This document shows, piece by piece, positions 44,701-64,000 of a stretch of 64,000 nt of DNA. A program made the position numbers and the translations under genes. The stretch's first letter is position 1. The number at the start of each line of letters is the position of its first letter. This DNA is from Kitasatospora sp. NBC_00240 (GTDB lineage: Bacteria > Actinomycetota > Actinomycetes > Streptomycetales > Streptomycetaceae): assembly GCF_026342405.1 (NCBI RefSeq), contig NZ_JAPEMU010000001.1:2666001-2730000 (forward strand), read 5' to 3'. Below the pieces are notes generated by a model. The model was not told the origin of the DNA. It did not search any database and saw only the letters and a list, made by a program, of their open reading frames with translations.

Positions 44701-47700
44701 AGCGCGGACAGCGTGCCGTCGGGCCCCAGCTCCACGAAGGTCGTCACCCCGTTGGCGTCCAACTCCCGCACCACATCGGCGAAACGCACCGCCTCACGAA
44801 CATGCCGCACCCAGTACCCCGGATCGGTGATCTCCTCCGGCGCAGCGACCCGCCCGGTCAGGTTCGACACCACCGGGATCCGCGGCGCCGAGAACGACAG
44901 CGAAGCCGCCACCGCACCGAACTCCTCGAGCATCCCGTCCATGTGCGCCGAGTGGAACGCGTGACTCACCCGCAGCCGACGCGTCTTACGCCCCTCCGCC
45001 GCGAAACGCTCCCCCAAGGCCAGCACCGCCGCCTCGTCACCCGAGACCACCACCGACGAGGGCCCGTTCACCGCCGCCACCGACACCCCCGCCGACAGCG
45101 CCGCCAGCACCTCCTCCTCCGAGGCCTGCACCGCCACCATCGCCCCACCCGACGGCAACGCCTGCATCAACCGCGCCCGCGCCGCCACCAGCACCGCAGC
45201 ATCCGCCAACGACAACACACCCGCCACATGCGCCGCCGACAACTCACCGATCGAATGACCCGACACGAAGTCCGGCCGCACCCCCCACGACTCGAACAAC
45301 CGGAACAACGCCACCTCCACCGCGAACAACGCCGGCTGCGTCAGACCCGTCTGCTCAAGACCACGACCCGACTCGACCACCTCCGCCAACGACACACCCA
45401 GCAACGGATCCAACTCCGCCGCCACCGCACCGAACGCCTCCGCGAAGACCGGATAGGCCCCAGCCAACTCGCGACCCATACCGCGCCGCTGACTCCCCTG
45501 CCCGGCGAACAGGAACGCCAACGAACCCGCCCCCACCGCCGAACCGGTGACGATGCCGGGAGCCGACTCGCCGAGGGCCAGGGCCCGCAGGCCGGCCGGG
45601 TCGCCGAGGACGACGGCCCGCTCCTCCAACGCTGCCCGGTTCGCGACCAGGGCGTACGCGGTGTCCACCGGCCCGGCGCCGCCGGCCAGGTGGTCGGCGA
45701 GCTGCGCGGCCTGGGCCCGCAGGGCCTCCGAGGTGCGGGCGGACAGCACCAGCGGCAGCACCGCCGGGGCGGTGCTCCCGCCCTGCCCGGCCGGCTCCTC
45801 GGCGGTCTCCTCGACCGGCTCGTCGGGGGCCTGCTCGATGATGACGTGCGCGTTGGTACCGCTGACGCCGAAGGCGGAGACCGCCGCGCGGCGCGGGCGG
45901 CCGGTCTCCGGCCAGTCCTGCTGCTCGGTGAGCAGCAGGACGGTGCCCTCGGACCAGTCCACGTGCGGGGACGGCTCGTCCACGTGCAGCGTCCTGGGCA
46001 GCGTGCCGTGCTTCAGCGCCTGCACCATCTTGATCACGCCGGCCACGCCGGCCGCGGCCTGGGTGTGCCCGATGTTGGACTTCACCGAGCCGAGCAGCAG
46101 CGGCCTCTCGGCCGGGCGCCCCTTTCCGTAGGTGGCGATCAGCGCCTGCGCCTCGATCGGGTCGCCGAGGGTGGTGCCGGTGCCGTGCGCCTCCACCGCG
46201 TCCACGTCGGCGGAGCCGAGCCCGGCCACCGCAAGCGCCTCGCGGATCACCCGCTGCTGGGCCGGGCCGCTGGGCGCGGTCAGCCCGTTGGACGCGCCGT
46301 CCTGGTTGACCGCCGAGCCGCGCAGCACCGCCAGCACCTCGTGACCGTTGCGCCGCGCGTCCGACAGCCGCTCGACCAGCAGCAGCCCCACACCCTCCGC
46401 CCAGCCCGTACCGTCGGCGGCGGCCGCGAAGGCCTTGCAGCGGCCGTCCGGCGACATGGCGCGCTGACGGGAGAACTCGATGAAGGTGGTCGGGGTGGAC
46501 ATCACCAGCACGCCGCCCGCCACCGCGAGGTCGCTCTCCCCGGAGCGGAGCGACTGCGCGGCCAGGTGCAGGGCCACCAGCGAGGACGAGCAGGCCGTGT
46601 CCACCGTGACCGCCGGACCCTCGAACCCGAACGAGTACGAGATCCGGCCCGAGGCGACACTGCCCGCGTTGCCGATGCCGAGGTAGGCCTCCAGCTCGTC
46701 CGGGACGCGCTGGGCGGTGGTGGCGTAGTCCCGGCCGGAGATGCCGGCGAAGACGCCGGTGCGGCTGCCGCGCAGGGCCTGCGGGTCGATGCCGGCCCGC
46801 TCGAAGGCCTCCCAGGTGGTCTCCAGCAGCAGGCGCTGCTGCGGGTCGATGGCCGGGGCCTCCCGCGGCGGGATGCCGAAGAAGCCGGCGTCGAAGTCGG
46901 CGACGCCCTCCAGGAACCCGCCGTGCTTGGCGTAGGAGGTGCCGGGGCGGTCCGGGTCGGCGCTGTGGAGCCGGTCCAGGTCCCAGCCGCGGTCGGCGGG
47001 GAACTCGGTGAGCGCGTCCACGCCGTCGCTGACCAGCCGCCAGAGGTCCTCCGGCGAGGCGACCCCGCCGGGGTAGCGGCAGGCCATGCCGACGATCGCG
47101 ATCGGGTCGTCGTCGACCGCCCGGACGGCGACGGGCGCGCTCGGCGCGGCGGCCTCGGCGCCCCACAGCTCGCCGGCCAGCCAGTCGGTGAGCGCGGCGG
47201 GCGTCGGGTGGTCGAAGACCACGGTGGCGGGCAGCCGGCGGCCGGTGGCGGCGCCCAGGCGGTTGCGGAACTCGACGGCGGTCAGCGAGTCGAAGCCCTG
47301 GTTGCGGAAGGCCTTGGCCGGGTCGATCGCCTCCGCCGAGCGGTGGCCCTGCACGGCGGCGGCCTGCGCCCGGACCACGGCCAGCAGGGCCCGTCGGCGC
47401 TCGGACGCGGGCACGGCGGCCAGGCCGGCGGCCGCGTCCTCGCCGGTCCGGGCGGCCGGGCTCTGCGCCAGGGTCTCCCGTACGCCGGGGAGTTCGGCGG
47501 CCAGCGGGTGGGTGCGGCCCCGGTAGAAGACCGGCCAGTCGACGTCGGCGACCACCAGGTGGGACTCGCCGTGGTCGAGGATCTGGCCGAGCACGGCGAC
47601 CGCGGGCTCGGGCGGCAGCGACACCAGCCCGTGCCGCAGCAGCTGCGCGTCGGCGCCCGCGTCGGCGATCCCGGCGCCGGCCCAGTGGCCCCAGGCGACC

Positions 47701-50700
47701 GAGGTGGCGGGCAGTCCGGCGGCCGTCCGCAGGGCGGCGAGCGCGTCCAGGTAGGCGTTGCCGGGTGCGTAGTTGGCCTGGCCGGGGATGCCGGAGATGC
47801 CCGCCACCGAGGAGAACAGCACGAACGCGGAGAGGTCCAGCCCGGCGGTCAGCTCGTGCAGGTGCTGCGCCGCGCCGACCTTGGCACGCAGTGCGAGGTC
47901 CAGCTGCGCGGGGGTGAGGGTCGGGATCAGGCCGTCGTGCAGGGCGGCGGCCGTGTGCACCACGGCCCTCAGCGGGTGCTCGGCGGGTACGGCGGCCAGC
48001 ACCGCGGCCAGCTCCTCGCGGTCGGCCACGTCGGCGGCCGCGAAGCTGACCCGGGTGCCCAGGGCCGCCAGCTCGGCGGCGAGTTCGGCGGCGCCGGGGG
48101 CGTCCGCGCCGCGCCGGCTGACCAGCAGCAGGTGCTCGGCGCCGCGGCCGGCCAGCCAGCGGGCGACGTGCCCGCCGAGGGCGCCGGTGCCGCCGGTGAT
48201 CAGGGTGGTGCCGTGCGGGCTCCAGGGCTCGCGGGCGGCCTCGCCGCCGAGCGGGGCGGGCACCAGGCGGCGGGCGAAGGCGCCGGCCGGGCGGAGCGCC
48301 AGCTCCGCCTCGCGGTCCGGGCCCTGGGCGGCGAGCAGGCCGGTGAGGCGCTGCCAGTCGCGCTCGTCCGGGGCCGCCGGCAGGTCGACGAGTCCGCCCC
48401 ACTGGGCCGGGCTCTCCACGGCGAGGATCGCGCCGAAGCCCCAGAGCAGGGCCTGCGCGGGGTCGGTCACCGCGTCGCTGGGGCCGGTGGAGACGGCGCC
48501 CCGGCTGAGGAACCAGAGCGGGACGGCGAGCCCGGCGTCGTCCAGGGCCTGGGTCAGGGTGACGTTGGCCGCGTACGGGCGGGGCACCGCCGCGAACTCC
48601 GGGTGGCTGCCGTCGGCGAGGGCCAGCAGCGAGACCACGCCCGCGACCGGCCCGGCCGTGGCCGCGCGGAGCGCCTCGGTGGCGGCGGCCCGGTCGGTGC
48701 CGACCGTGACCGTGCCGACCTCGGCGCCGGCGGCGGTCAGTTCCCGGGTCAGCGCGCCTACCCAGGTGTGGTCGGTGTGCTCCTCCGGGACGGCCAGCAG
48801 CCAGCGGCCGGTGAGCCGGCCGGCGGCGGTGCCGGTGACGGGGCGCCAGAGCACCCGGTGCCGCCAGGCGTCGGCCGTGGAGGCCGCCCGGCGGCGCTCC
48901 CACCAGGAGGCCAGCGCGGGCAGCACCGGGCCGATCTGGGCGTCCTGGACACCGATGGCCTCGGCGAGGCGGCCGGCGTCCTGCCCGGTGACCAGCTCCC
49001 AGAACGGGTCGTCCGCCGCGCCGCCGCCGGCCGTGGTCAGCTGCTCGGGGGACTTGGTGGCGTCAAGCCAGTAGCGCTGCCGCTGGAAGGCGTAGGTGGG
49101 CAGGTCGACGCGGCGCGGGTCGGCGCCGGCGAAGGCCGCCGACCAGTCCACCTGGACGCCGCGGACGTACAGTTCGGCGACCGAGGTCAGCCAGCGGGCC
49201 CGGCCGCCCTGGTCGCGGCGGAGCGAGCCGACCACGGCCGCGCCGCGCGCCCCGGCGGCGTCCAGGGTGTCCTCGATCGCGCCGGTCAGCACCGGGTGCG
49301 GGCTGACCTCGACGAAGACGGTGTGCCCGTCGGCGGCGAGGGCCCGGGTGGCCTGCTCGAAGCGGACGGTGCGGCGGAGGTTCTCGAACCAGTAGGCGGC
49401 GTCCAGGGCGGCGGTGTCCTGCCAGTCCCCGGTGACGGTGGAGACCAGCGGGATGTCGCCGGCCCGCGGGCGGACCGGGGCCAGCAGCTCGGCGAGTTCG
49501 GCGCGCAGCGGGTCGGTCTGCGCGGAGTGCGAGGCGTAGTCGATGGCGACCGGGCGGGTCCGGACCCCCTCGGCGGTGTACTGCTCGGTGAGCTCGGCCA
49601 GCGCGTCCAGGTCGCCGGAGACCACCACCGAGGACGGGCCGTTCAGCACGCCGATGGAGAGCCGGCCGGCCCAGGCGGCGAGCCGGGGCTCCACCGAGGC
49701 GAGCGGCAGCGGGACGGCGACCATGCCGCCCTTGCCGGAGATGGTGGCCAGGGCCTGGGCCCGCAGGGCGACGATCCGGGCGGCGTCCTCCAGGGTCAGG
49801 GCGCCGGCCACGTAGGCGGCGGCGACCTCACCCTGGCTGTGGCCGACCACCGCGTCGGGGCGCACCCCGTAGGACTTCCAGAGCTCGGCGAGCGAGACCA
49901 TGACGGCCCACAGGGCGGGCTGCAGGACGTCCACGCGGTCCGGGTCGGGGCCGCCCTCGACGCCGTTCAGGACGTCCAGCAGCGACCAGTCGGTCCAGGG
50001 GGCCAGCGCGGTGGCGCAGGCCTCGATGTGCGTGGCGAAGACCGGTTCGGCGGCGAGCAGCCCGGCGGCCATGCCGGCCCACTGGGAGCCCTGGCCGGGG
50101 AAGACGAAGACCACCTTGCCGTCCGCGTCGGCCCGGCCGCGTACCGTGCCGGGGGCCTCCGCGCCGTCGGCGAGGGCCCGCAGGCCCGCCTGGTCGCCGA
50201 TCACCACGGCGCGCTCCTCCAGCGCGGCGCGGGTGGTGGCCAGCGAGAACGCGGCGTCGAGCGCCTGGGCGTCGTCCGGCGCGGCGCCGCCCGCGGCCAG
50301 GTGGCCGGCCAGCTTCGCGGCCTGGGCCCGCAGCGCCTCGGGCGTACGGGCGGAGAGCACCCAGGGCAGCACGGAGGGGAGCACCCGCTCGGCGGCCTCG
50401 GCGGGGGTCTCGGGGGCCTGCTCGATGATGACGTGCGCGTTGGTGCCGCTGACGCCGAAGGCGGAGACCGCGGCTCGGCGCGGGCGGTCCAGCTCGGGCC
50501 AGTCGCGGGCCTCCGTGAGCAGCCGGACGGTGCCCTCGGACCAGTCCACGTGCGGGGACGGCTCGTCCACGTGCAGGCTCTTCGGCAGCACGCCGTGGCG
50601 CAGCGACTGGACCACCTTGATCACGCCGGCCACCCCGGCCGCGGCCTGGGTGTGGCCAATGTTGGACTTCAACGAGCCGAGCCAGAGCGGCTGTTCGGCC

Positions 50701-51818
50701 GTGCGGCCCTGCCCGTAGGTGGCGATCAGCGCCTGCGCCTCGATCGGGTCGCCGAGCCGGGTGCCGGTGCCGTGCGCCTCCACGGCGTCCACGTCGGCGG
50801 CGGTGAGGCCGGCGGACGCCAGCGCCTCGCGGATCACCCGCTGCTGCGAGGGGCCGCTGGGCGCGGTGAGCTGGCTGCTGCGGCCGTCCTGGTTGACGGC
50901 CGAGCCGCGCAGCACGGCCAGCACGCGGTGGCCGAGCCGCTGGGCGTCGGAGAGCTTCTCCAGCACCAGGACGCCGGCGCCCTCGCCCCAGCCGGTGCCG
51001 TCGGCCGCGCCCGCGAAGGGCTTGCAGCGGCCGTCGGGGGCCAGGCCCCGCTGGCGGCTGAACTCGATGAACATGCCGGGGGCGGCGAGCACGGTGGCGC
51101 CGCCGGCCAGCGCCAGCGAGCACTCGCCGCCGCGCAGCGCCTGGGCCGCCAGGTGCAGGGCCACCAGCGAGGAGGAGCAGGCGGTGTCGACGGTGACGGC
51201 CGGGCCCTCCAGGCCGAGGGTGTACGCGATCCGGCCGGAGGCGACGCTGGTGGTGGTGCCGGTCAGCACGTAGCCGTCGGTCTTCTCGGCGGGCAGGTGG
51301 TGCAGGCTCGGGCCGTACTCCTGGGCGATGACGCCGGCGAACACGCCGGTCCGGCTGCCGCGCAGGGCGCCCGGGTCGATCGAGGCGTGCTCCAGCGCCT
51401 CCCAGGCGGTCTCCAGCAGCAGCCGCTGCTGGGGGTCCGCGGCGAGGGCCTCGCGCGGCGATATGCCGAAGAAGCCGGCGTCGAACTCGCCCGCGTCGTA
51501 GAGGAATCCGCCTTCGCGGGCGTAGCTGCGGCCGGGGCGGTCCGGGTCCGGGTCGTACAGGTTGTCCAGGTCCCAGCCGCGGTCGGCCGGGAAGGGCCCG
51601 ATCGCGTCGCGCTCCTCGGTCAGCAGCTGCCAGACGTCGTCCGGGCTGCGGACCTCGCCCGGCAGCCGGCAGGCCATCCCGACGATCGCGATGGGCTCGT
51701 GCCCGGGCTCCTGGGGCTGCGACTTCGCCTCGGCCTCGGCCAGCCGGCGACGGGTCTGCTGCAGCTCGGCGGCGACCCGGTTGAGGTAGTCGCGGAGCTT
51801 CTCCTCGTTGGTGGTCAT
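38733..51818 (-). CDS. Type I PKS, modules 2-4
   Basis: 4361 residues, three modules. Docking helix [21 protein letters not shown]. Module 2: KS (Cys near 212), AT (570-870; GHSQGE, YASH, so methylmalonyl), KR (1200-1385; [11 protein letters not shown] in place of LDD, NYAPGN Tyr, active, probably B type), ACP (QGFDSL near 1509). Module 3: KS (Cys near 1740), AT (2100-2400; GHSIGE, HAFH, malonyl), DH (2455-2740; [15 protein letters not shown]), KR (2920-3105; VDD, AAYSAAN), ACP (LGVDSL near 3230). Module 4: KS (Cys near 3463), AT (3815-4110; GHSQGE, YASH, methylmalonyl), no reductive domain, ACP near 4240 reading LGLSSL where LGxDSL is usual. C-terminal docking [15 protein letters not shown]. 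Expected chain additions: 9-OH with 8-methyl, 6,7-alkene, then a 5-ketone with 4-methyl. 15 bp after the first PKS gene; GAGAGG before the ATG. Confidence 0.96.
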   Translation of the reverse strand: MTTNEEKLRDYLNRVAAELQQTRRRLAEAEAKSQPQEPGHEPIAIVGMACRLPGEVRSPDDVWQLLTEERDAIGPFPADRGWDLDNLYDPDPDRPGRSYAREGGFLYDAGEFDAGFFGISPREALAADPQQRLLLETAWEALEHASIDPGALRGSRTGVFAGVIAQEYGPSLHHLPAEKTDGYVLTGTTTSVASGRIAYTLGLEGPAVTVDTACSSSLVALHLAAQALRGGECSLALAGGATVLAAPGMFIEFSRQRGLAPDGRCKPFAGAADGTGWGEGAGVLVLEKLSDAQRLGHRVLAVLRGSAVNQDGRSSQLTAPSGPSQQRVIREALASAGLTAADVDAVEAHGTGTRLGDPIEAQALIATYGQGRTAEQPLWLGSLKSNIGHTQAAAGVAGVIKVVQSLRHGVLPKSLHVDEPSPHVDWSEGTVRLLTEARDWPELDRPRRAAVSAFGVSGTNAHVIIEQAPETPAEAAERVLPSVLPWVLSARTPEALRAQAAKLAGHLAAGGAAPDDAQALDAAFSLATTRAALEERAVVIGDQAGLRALADGAEAPGTVRGRADADGKVVFVFPGQGSQWAGMAAGLLAAEPVFATHIEACATALAPWTDWSLLDVLNGVEGGPDPDRVDVLQPALWAVMVSLAELWKSYGVRPDAVVGHSQGEVAAAYVAGALTLEDAARIVALRAQALATISGKGGMVAVPLPLASVEPRLAAWAGRLSIGVLNGPSSVVVSGDLDALAELTEQYTAEGVRTRPVAIDYASHSAQTDPLRAELAELLAPVRPRAGDIPLVSTVTGDWQDTAALDAAYWFENLRRTVRFEQATRALAADGHTVFVEVSPHPVLTGAIEDTLDAAGARGAAVVGSLRRDQGGRARWLTSVAELYVRGVQVDWSAAFAGADPRRVDLPTYAFQRQRYWLDATKSPEQLTTAGGGAADDPFWELVTGQDAGRLAEAIGVQDAQIGPVLPALASWWERRRAASTADAWRHRVLWRPVTGTAAGRLTGRWLLAVPEEHTDHTWVGALTRELTAAGAEVGTVTVGTDRAAATEALRAATAGPVAGVVSLLALADGSHPEFAAVPRPYAANVTLTQALDDAGLAVPLWFLSRGAVSTGPSDAVTDPAQALLWGFGAILAVESPAQWGGLVDLPAAPDERDWQRLTGLLAAQGPDREAELALRPAGAFARRLVPAPLGGEAAREPWSPHGTTLITGGTGALGGHVARWLAGRGAEHLLLVSRRGADAPGAAELAAELAALGTRVSFAAADVADREELAAVLAAVPAEHPLRAVVHTAAALHDGLIPTLTPAQLDLALRAKVGAAQHLHELTAGLDLSAFVLFSSVAGISGIPGQANYAPGNAYLDALAALRTAAGLPATSVAWGHWAGAGIADAGADAQLLRHGLVSLPPEPAVAVLGQILDHGESHLVVADVDWPVFYRGRTHPLAAELPGVRETLAQSPAARTGEDAAAGLAAVPASERRRALLAVVRAQAAAVQGHRSAEAIDPAKAFRNQGFDSLTAVEFRNRLGAATGRRLPATVVFDHPTPAALTDWLAGELWGAEAAAPSAPVAVRAVDDDPIAIVGMACRYPGGVASPEDLWRLVSDGVDALTEFPADRGWDLDRLHSADPDRPGTSYAKHGGFLEGVADFDAGFFGIPPREAPAIDPQQRLLLETTWEAFERAGIDPQALRGSRTGVFAGISGRDYATTAQRVPDELEAYLGIGNAGSVASGRISYSFGFEGPAVTVDTACSSSLVALHLAAQSLRSGESDLAVAGGVLVMSTPTTFIEFSRQRAMSPDGRCKAFAAAADGTGWAEGVGLLLVERLSDARRNGHEVLAVLRGSAVNQDGASNGLTAPSGPAQQRVIREALAVAGLGSADVDAVEAHGTGTTLGDPIEAQALIATYGKGRPAERPLLLGSVKSNIGHTQAAAGVAGVIKMVQALKHGTLPRTLHVDEPSPHVDWSEGTVLLLTEQQDWPETGRPRRAAVSAFGVSGTNAHVIIEQAPDEPVEETAEEPAGQGGSTAPAVLPLVLSARTSEALRAQAAQLADHLAGGAGPVDTAYALVANRAALEERAVVLGDPAGLRALALGESAPGIVTGSAVGAGSLAFLFAGQGSQRRGMGRELAGAYPVFAEAFGAVAAELDPLLGVSLAEVVESGRGLEQTGLTQPALFAVEVALFRLFESWGVRPDFVSGHSIGELSAAHVAGVLSLADAAVLVAARARLMQALPSGGAMVAVQASEEEVLAALSAGVSVAAVNGPSSVVVSGDEAAVLALGERFAAEGRKTRRLRVSHAFHSAHMDGMLEEFGAVAASLSFSAPRIPVVSNLTGRVAAPEEITDPGYWVRHVREAVRFADVVRELDANGVTTFVELGPDGTLSALVQETLTDPVAVPALRRNAPEAVSVVGALAQVHTHGHQVDWTALFAGAAPRRVDLPTYPFQRRRYWLEPGTARGADAAGLGLGAPAHPLLGAVVARPDADGVLLTGSLSLRTHPWLADHVALGTVIVPGAALLELAVRAGDEVGAGTLEELVVEAPLVLPERAAVQLQVSAGAPDESGARPVTIHSRTDGGEWQRHASGTLLATPAEAGPGLTEWPPAGAEHLPVEEVYQALATAGLAYGPAFQGLRTVWRDGDTFYAEAALPEALREEAGRFGLHPALLDSALQLPGLAEVPGGGSRLPFAYRQVALHAAGAAELRVRLSVTGPEEFSLLATDADGRPVVSIGSLVTRAVTAERLTAPKPAHGDSLFTVEWPALVLSEPAAPRQTVHAGRADLGPADLAGAWVAVRAAADPALDAADTPARVRAVLDDTLALAQEWVSEEHPPAARLVVVTTGAVAVGPEESPDPVAASVWGLLRSAQTENPDRIVLLDLDEHPDSAEALSTAVAAALAAGENQLALRAGAAHVPRLARAAAGGSAGRAWDPEGTVLITGGTGVLAGVLARHLVAERGVRHLLLVSRSGAGAPGAAELAELGASVTFAAADTADREALAAVLAAIPAEHPLTAVVHTAGVVDDGVIGALTPERLDTVLRPKADGAWHLHELTRDNPDLAAFVLYSSVAGVLGSPGQAAYSAANTFLDALAARRHAEGLPAQSLAWGQWEQASGITGRLSRTDLARLARLGIRPLSSAEGAALFDAAGLDPEAPVLVPSPLDLAALAAAGEPVAPLLRGLVRPARRAARAGVGSGTPSSLAQRLTALPDDAERDTALLELVRAEVATVLGTTPGTVGARKAFTALGVDSLTAVELRNRLNSATGLRLSATLVFDHPTPQALAEHLRAELLGSAPAPAAAAAAPAPGRPEEDLIAIVGMACRLPGGVTSPDELWQLVAQGRDAVTEFPDDRGWDLDSLYSEDPSEPGTSYTRHGGFLERPADFDAEFFGISPREALATDPQQRLLLETGWEALESAGLDPNALRGSRTGVFAGVMYHDYAPRVREIPAELEGWLGNGTAGSVASGRISYSFGFEGPAVTVDTACSSSLVALHLAAQSLRSGECDLALAGGVAMMSTPTTFVEFSRQKALSSDGRCKAYAGAADGTGWAEGVGLLLVERLSDARRLGHRVLAVVRGTAVNQDGASNGLTAPSGPAQQRVIRQALANAGLSPSQVDAVEGHGTGTTLGDPIEAQALLATYGQQRTGEQPLWLGSLKSNIGHTQAAAGAAGVIKMVQAIRHGVLPKTLHVDEPSPYVDWASGEVELLTEARDWPETGAPRRAAVSSFGVSGTNAHVIIEQAPDAPVEETARTTPSVLPWVLSGRTPQALQEQAGRLAGHLEGGAAAVDTAYSLVTTRAALEERAVLVGDPAGLPALARGESAAGLVRGTADLAGKTVFVFPGQGSQWAGMAVELLDSAPVFADRIEACAQALAPHTDWSLLDVLRGAEGAPGLDRVDVVQPVLWAVMVSLAELWQSYGVRPDAVVGHSQGEIAAAVVAGGLTLEDGARVVALRSWAILALSGRGGMASVALPAADVAGRIDRWGGRLSVAVVNGPSSVVVSGEPEALAELVAEYQQEAVRARLIQVDYASHSAQVDDLRAELLDLLAAVRPRTGTVPLLSTVTGDWFDTAGLDALYWVTNLRETVRFEEATRALAAQGHSTFVEVSPHPVLTVPLQETLESAGAARVTVAVGSLRRDQGGLDRFLGSAAELYVRGVPVDWATVFAGTGARRVELPTYAFQRQRYWLDARVSNSTVGAALGPAAAQAAPAEAAWSGRLAGLDAVERESVLLELVRTEAALVLGHTGTAGVAADKAFRDLGLSSLTAVELRNRIGAATGLELPATLVFDHPTPVALAAYIVAELPAPGGGSEPLTVLASLSALEDALAAPAGGDEDRDSVLARLRALVDRWDTGDALLPLEDELDLETATDEELFELMDRGAESL
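42670..43067. repeat. KR segment nearly identical to module 5 (copy B)
   Basis: Partner of 34111-34507, with scattered substitutions. The two DH segments (about 44.14-44.44 and 35.58-35.88 kb) are similarly close. Boundaries are approximate. Confidence 0.7.
44653..45550. repeat. AT cassette duplicated between modules 3 and 5 (copy B)
   Basis: Partner of 36084-36981 with the same length and about nine substitutions. The flanking interdomain sequence on both sides is clearly different, so the AT moved or was converted as a unit. Confidence 0.9.
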
Positions 51819-51833
51819 GTGGTGCCGCCTCTC

Positions 51834-61361
<9,528 letters not shown>

Positions 61362-61404
61362 CGTGAGCTTCCACCTCTGAGAAAGGGTTCTTCCGGCGCT
61401 CCTC

Positions 61405-61477
61405 AGTCTGGTGATCAGTGCCCTTGCCGCTAACCCCTAGCGGGCCCCTGCGGGACCCCTAGGCGTCGCTAGGGGTC
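61405..61477 (-). promoter_or_regulatory. Promoter with 11-bp phased repeats before the PKS operon
   Basis: Plus-strand units ACCCCTAGCGG (61433), GCCCCTGCGGG (61444) and ACCCCTAGGCG (61455) repeat every 11 bp. An inverted CTAGGGGT follows at 61469-61476. On the transcribed strand the nearest CTAGGGG begins exactly 30 nt before CAGACT (61410-61405), a possible -10, the same distance as in the ABC operon promoter (30574-30634). GACCCCTAG...CTAGGGGTC (61454-61477) also forms a 9-bp hairpin with a 6-nt loop, which could end transcripts of the LAL gene. It lies in the 156-bp gap between the LAL and PKS genes. Confidence 0.72.
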
Positions 61478-61517
61478 TCGCGGGGGCCCGCTCCCGGGGC
61501 GTCCTGCAGTCGCTCGG

Positions 61518-64000
61518 TCAGCCGGCCAACTCCCCGCCGAGGTAAGGCGAGCAGCGGAGATCGACGCGCCGCCGGACCCCGAGCTTGCGGTAGACCCGGG
61601 TGAGGTGCTGCTCCACCGTGCTGACGGTGATGTACAGCTTGCGGGCGATCTCGCGGTTGGTCAGCCCGCGGGCGGCCAGCCCGGCGACCCGGCGTTCGGC
61701 GTCGCTGAGCCGGTCGGCGCCCTCCTCGGGCGCCGCGGTCCCCGGGTCGACGGCCCGTTCGACCGCACGGTCGACGCCACGAGCCGCCGGCGGCTCGGCC
61801 GTCGGCGGCCGCGGGCCGCCCGGGCGGGCCGCCTGCAAACCGGCCGGACGGGCCCGGCGCTCGGCCGACCGGGCCAGGCCGAGATCGCCCTGGACCCGGT
61901 GGGTGGCGCCCAGTTCGCCCAGCGCGGCGGCGAGCTGCGCGCCGTCCCCGGCCGCCTCCAGTGCCAAGACGGCCCGCTCCAGCAGGCCCGTCCGCTCCCC
62001 CGGCCCGCCGGCCGCCGCCCTGGCCCGCAGCGCCATCCCGCGGACCCTCGCGTGCCCGGCCGGCCCCAGCGCGGCCAGCTGCCGGTCGGCCAGCGCGACG
62101 GCCGACTGCCGCCGCCCGAGGGCCAGTTCGGCCCGGGCGGCACCGACCCGCCAGGGCACCAGGCCCGGCAGGTGGTCGATGTCCCAGCGGGCCATCAGCT
62201 CGCCGCAGGCCCGGAAGTCGGCCAGCGCCTCCTCGGGCCGGCCGACCGCGAGCAGGTGGCCGCCCCTGGCGTAGAGGTAGTGCAGGCCGGCCGGGGTCTG
62301 GAAGGTCTCGGCCGGTACGGCGAGCGCCAGGTAGCGCGCGGCGTCCTCGTGCCGGCCGAGCGCGGTGCGTACCGAGATCATCGTGGACAGCGGGTAGCCC
62401 ACCGCGACTCCCCAGCCCTCGGGGCGGATCCGGGCGAAGGCCGCCCGGGCGGCCTCCTCGGCGGTCCGCAGGTCGCCCTGGCGCAGCGCGACCTCGGCCC
62501 GCAGCGCGGAGAACAGCGCGTGCCAGGTGGAACTGCAGTTGGCGGCGGCGGTGCGGGTCGCGATCGGCTCGCACCAGCGGGCCGCGCGGTCCGACCGGTC
62601 CGCGTAGACCAGCACGGTCAGCGCGGAGGTGAGCGACTCCACCGAGCCGCCGCCGAGCCGGCCCTCACGCAGGATCCGCTCGGCCTTGAGCACCGACTCC
62701 TCGGCCGGCAGCCCGGCCAGCAGTCCACCCAGGACGGCCAGGCCGTCCCCGGCGCCGGCGCCCTGCCCGGGGGCAGGCTGCGGGAACAGCGACCGGAACC
62801 AGTAGCCGAGCCACGAGCGCAGCTCGCGCAGGCCGGCCGGCTCGGCGCCGGCGGGCCGGTCGGCCTCGAAGCGCTCCAGGGCGGCCGTCCCCTCGGCGAC
62901 GCGGCCGTGCCAGAACAGGTAGCGGACGGCCTTCAGCTCGCGCCGCGCGACGGCCTCGGCGGACTCCGCCTCGGTGCCGGGCAGCCAGGGCACGCACTCG
63001 ATCCGGACGGTCTCCTCGGCCGCCGGCTCCGGCGTCCACGTCGGGCCCGCGGCCCACGGCAGCACGATCGGGGCCGGCTCCGGAGCCCCGCCGTCGGCCG
63101 CGGGGGCGGGCACCGGGTGGAACCCGGCCGCCCGCACCGGACGGGAGGCGGGCCGCCCGGCCGCCGGCGCGAGGGCCGGGCCGGGGGCCGGCTGCCGCGG
63201 CGGTCGCTGCGGGGGGACGGCCGACATCCAGCCCTGCGCCCAGCCGTCCGGCACCGCCGGCCCGTCCAGCGGCGCCGGCCCCTCCGGGCCGCCGATCCCG
63301 TCGATCCCGCCCGGGCTGCCCGGACGACCCAAACCGCCCGGACCGCCCGGGTCGCAGTCGCTGAGCATCTCCTCCAGCGTCCCGCCGAGGCCGTCGGTCC
63401 CTACCGCCGGGGTCGCCCACGGCGCCCGGACGTGGCCCTCGGCCGAGCGCAGCTGCTCGGCGACCCGGTCGGCGGACGCGCCCGAGGCCCGCAGCAGCTG
63501 GGCGGCCCGGTGGTGGAGCGCCGCCAGCTCCTCGGGCTTCATCGCGGCCAGCAGGTCCCCGCCGCCGGTCGGGTGCCGGAACCTGCCCTCGTGGAAGAGT
63601 CCGGCGGAGTGCAGCAGGTAGGACGCCCGGGACAGCGACTGCGGTGCCAGCAGCAGCAGCTCGGCCAGCAGCTCCGGCTCGGCGGGGCGGCCGAGCACGG
63701 CCACGCCGCGGGCGCAGCGCAGGGCCAGCGGGTCCATCCGGTGCAGGCAGTTCATCAGCCCCCGACGGTAGCTCTCCCCCACCACCAGTTCGTGGCGGGC
63801 CCCGCCGGGTTCCTGGTCCTCCAGCAGGGCCTGGACGAGCAGCGGGTTGCCGCCGGTCAGCGTGTGCGCCTCGGCCGTCAGCCGGAGGGCGGCGTCGGCG
63901 CCGAACCGTTCGTGCAGCAGTTCGGAGACCAGGCCGGCCGGGAGCAGCTCCAGGCGGACCCGCTCGTGGTGCGGCTGCCGGGCCAGTTCGACCTCGAAGA
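61518..64000 (-). CDS. LAL-family (large LuxR) transcriptional regulator, cut by window edge
   Basis: About 826 C-terminal residues are visible and the frame continues off the right edge. An internal GTG at 63785 is not the start, because upstream codons read family-like protein (LTAEAHTLTGGNPLLVQALLED). TGGNPLLV is the end of the AAA-type ATPase region; the Walker A would be outside. A helical repeat-like middle part follows, interrupted near 63.2-63.4 kb by a Pro/Gly-rich insert. The C-terminal LuxR helix-turn-helix is LSDAERRVAGLAARGLTNREIARKLYITVSTVEQHLTRVYRKLGV. LAL proteins are pathway-specific activators of many macrolide clusters. It lies just upstream of the PKS operon on the same strand and is the best candidate to bind the 11-bp repeats. 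Confidence 0.93.
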   Translation of the reverse strand, partial: FEVELARQPHHERVRLELLPAGLVSELLHERFGADAALRLTAEAHTLTGGNPLLVQALLEDQEPGGARHELVVGESYRRGLMNCLHRMDPLALRCARGVAVLGRPAEPELLAELLLLAPQSLSRASYLLHSAGLFHEGRFRHPTGGGDLLAAMKPEELAALHHRAAQLLRASGASADRVAEQLRSAEGHVRAPWATPAVGTDGLGGTLEEMLSDCDPGGPGGLGRPGSPGGIDGIGGPEGPAPLDGPAVPDGWAQGWMSAVPPQRPPRQPAPGPALAPAAGRPASRPVRAAGFHPVPAPAADGGAPEPAPIVLPWAAGPTWTPEPAAEETVRIECVPWLPGTEAESAEAVARRELKAVRYLFWHGRVAEGTAALERFEADRPAGAEPAGLRELRSWLGYWFRSLFPQPAPGQGAGAGDGLAVLGGLLAGLPAEESVLKAERILREGRLGGGSVESLTSALTVLVYADRSDRAARWCEPIATRTAAANCSSTWHALFSALRAEVALRQGDLRTAEEAARAAFARIRPEGWGVAVGYPLSTMISVRTALGRHEDAARYLALAVPAETFQTPAGLHYLYARGGHLLAVGRPEEALADFRACGELMARWDIDHLPGLVPWRVGAARAELALGRRQSAVALADRQLAALGPAGHARVRGMALRARAAAGGPGERTGLLERAVLALEAAGDGAQLAAALGELGATHRVQGDLGLARSAERRARPAGLQAARPGGPRPPTAEPPAARGVDRAVERAVDPGTAAPEEGADRLSDAERRVAGLAARGLTNREIARKLYITVSTVEQHLTRVYRKLGVRRRVDLRCSPYLGGELAG

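Noticed and set aside
61454..61477. Treating the palindrome only as a terminator
   Set aside because: Its arms are units of the 11-bp series also found before the importer operon, so a regulatory role is at least as likely. It was kept as part of the promoter feature.
63785..64000. Start of the LuxR regulator at the internal GTG 63785
   Set aside because: Upstream in-frame codons continue a typical LAL ATPase region, so the gene runs beyond the window.

Overview
The window is very GC-rich, almost fully coding actinomycete DNA, most likely Streptomyces or Kitasatospora. Coding regions end mostly in G or C at the third codon position. Several genes have ATGA/GTGA overlaps, and twin-arginine and lipoprotein exports are present. 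The gene set is typical of the genus: xylA/xylB divergent pair, CebR-type operator, DUF397/ATP-binding pair, ECF41 sigma factor and modular type I PKS. No RNA genes, insertion sequences or CRISPR were seen.

Region 1 (1-19.9 kb) is mostly housekeeping and sugar metabolism. A GH95 fucosidase-type gene (cut by the left edge) is divergent from a secreted GH74 xyloglucanase with a CBM2, with an exact CebR-type operator between them. Next come a hypothetical gene, a Tat-exported beta-carbonic anhydrase, an APH-fold kinase, an HxlR regulator divergent from a dinucleotide-binding oxidoreductase, and nadE. These are followed by a frameshifted DUF397 gene, an anti-sigma-like ATPase, a DeoR regulator, a DUF4406 protein, a NUDIX hydrolase, xylA/xylB, a YihY/BrkB membrane protein, an ECF41 sigma factor with its oxidoreductase partner, and an ASCH protein. 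GH74, GH95 and xylA/xylB together suggest use of xyloglucan.

Region 2 (20.1-64 kb) looks like one biosynthetic gene cluster. On the plus strand are a flavin monooxygenase, a SnoaL-fold protein and a CocE/S15 hydrolase. On the minus strand, read right to left, are a LAL (large LuxR) regulator cut by the right edge, three collinear PKS genes, an SDR and a SnoaL-fold protein. Further left are a second SnoaL-fold protein, a peptide-type ABC importer operon, a metallophosphoesterase and a Sfp-type phosphopantetheinyl transferase.

PKS logic read from motifs: loading KSQ-AT(methylmalonyl)-ACP; module 1 KS-AT(malonyl)-DH-ER-KR-ACP; module 2 KS-AT(methylmalonyl)-KR-ACP; module 3 KS-AT(malonyl)-DH-KR-ACP; module 4 KS-AT(methylmalonyl)-ACP; module 5 KS-AT(malonyl)-DH-KR-ACP-TE. 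The inferred chain is a hexaketide, 9-hydroxy-4,8-dimethyl-5-oxotrideca-2,6-dienoyl, which could leave as a 10-membered lactone, a free acid or a pyrone. I do not recognise a known product.

The strongest new observation is an 11-bp-phased repeat (ACCCCTAGCGG-like, three copies). It sits at the same distance from the putative -10 of both the first PKS gene and the ABC importer operon, linking the two into one predicted regulon, plausibly under the neighbouring LAL regulator. A second is a 0.9-kb AT cassette, about 99% identical between modules 3 and 5, with codon use unlike the flanking PKS DNA.
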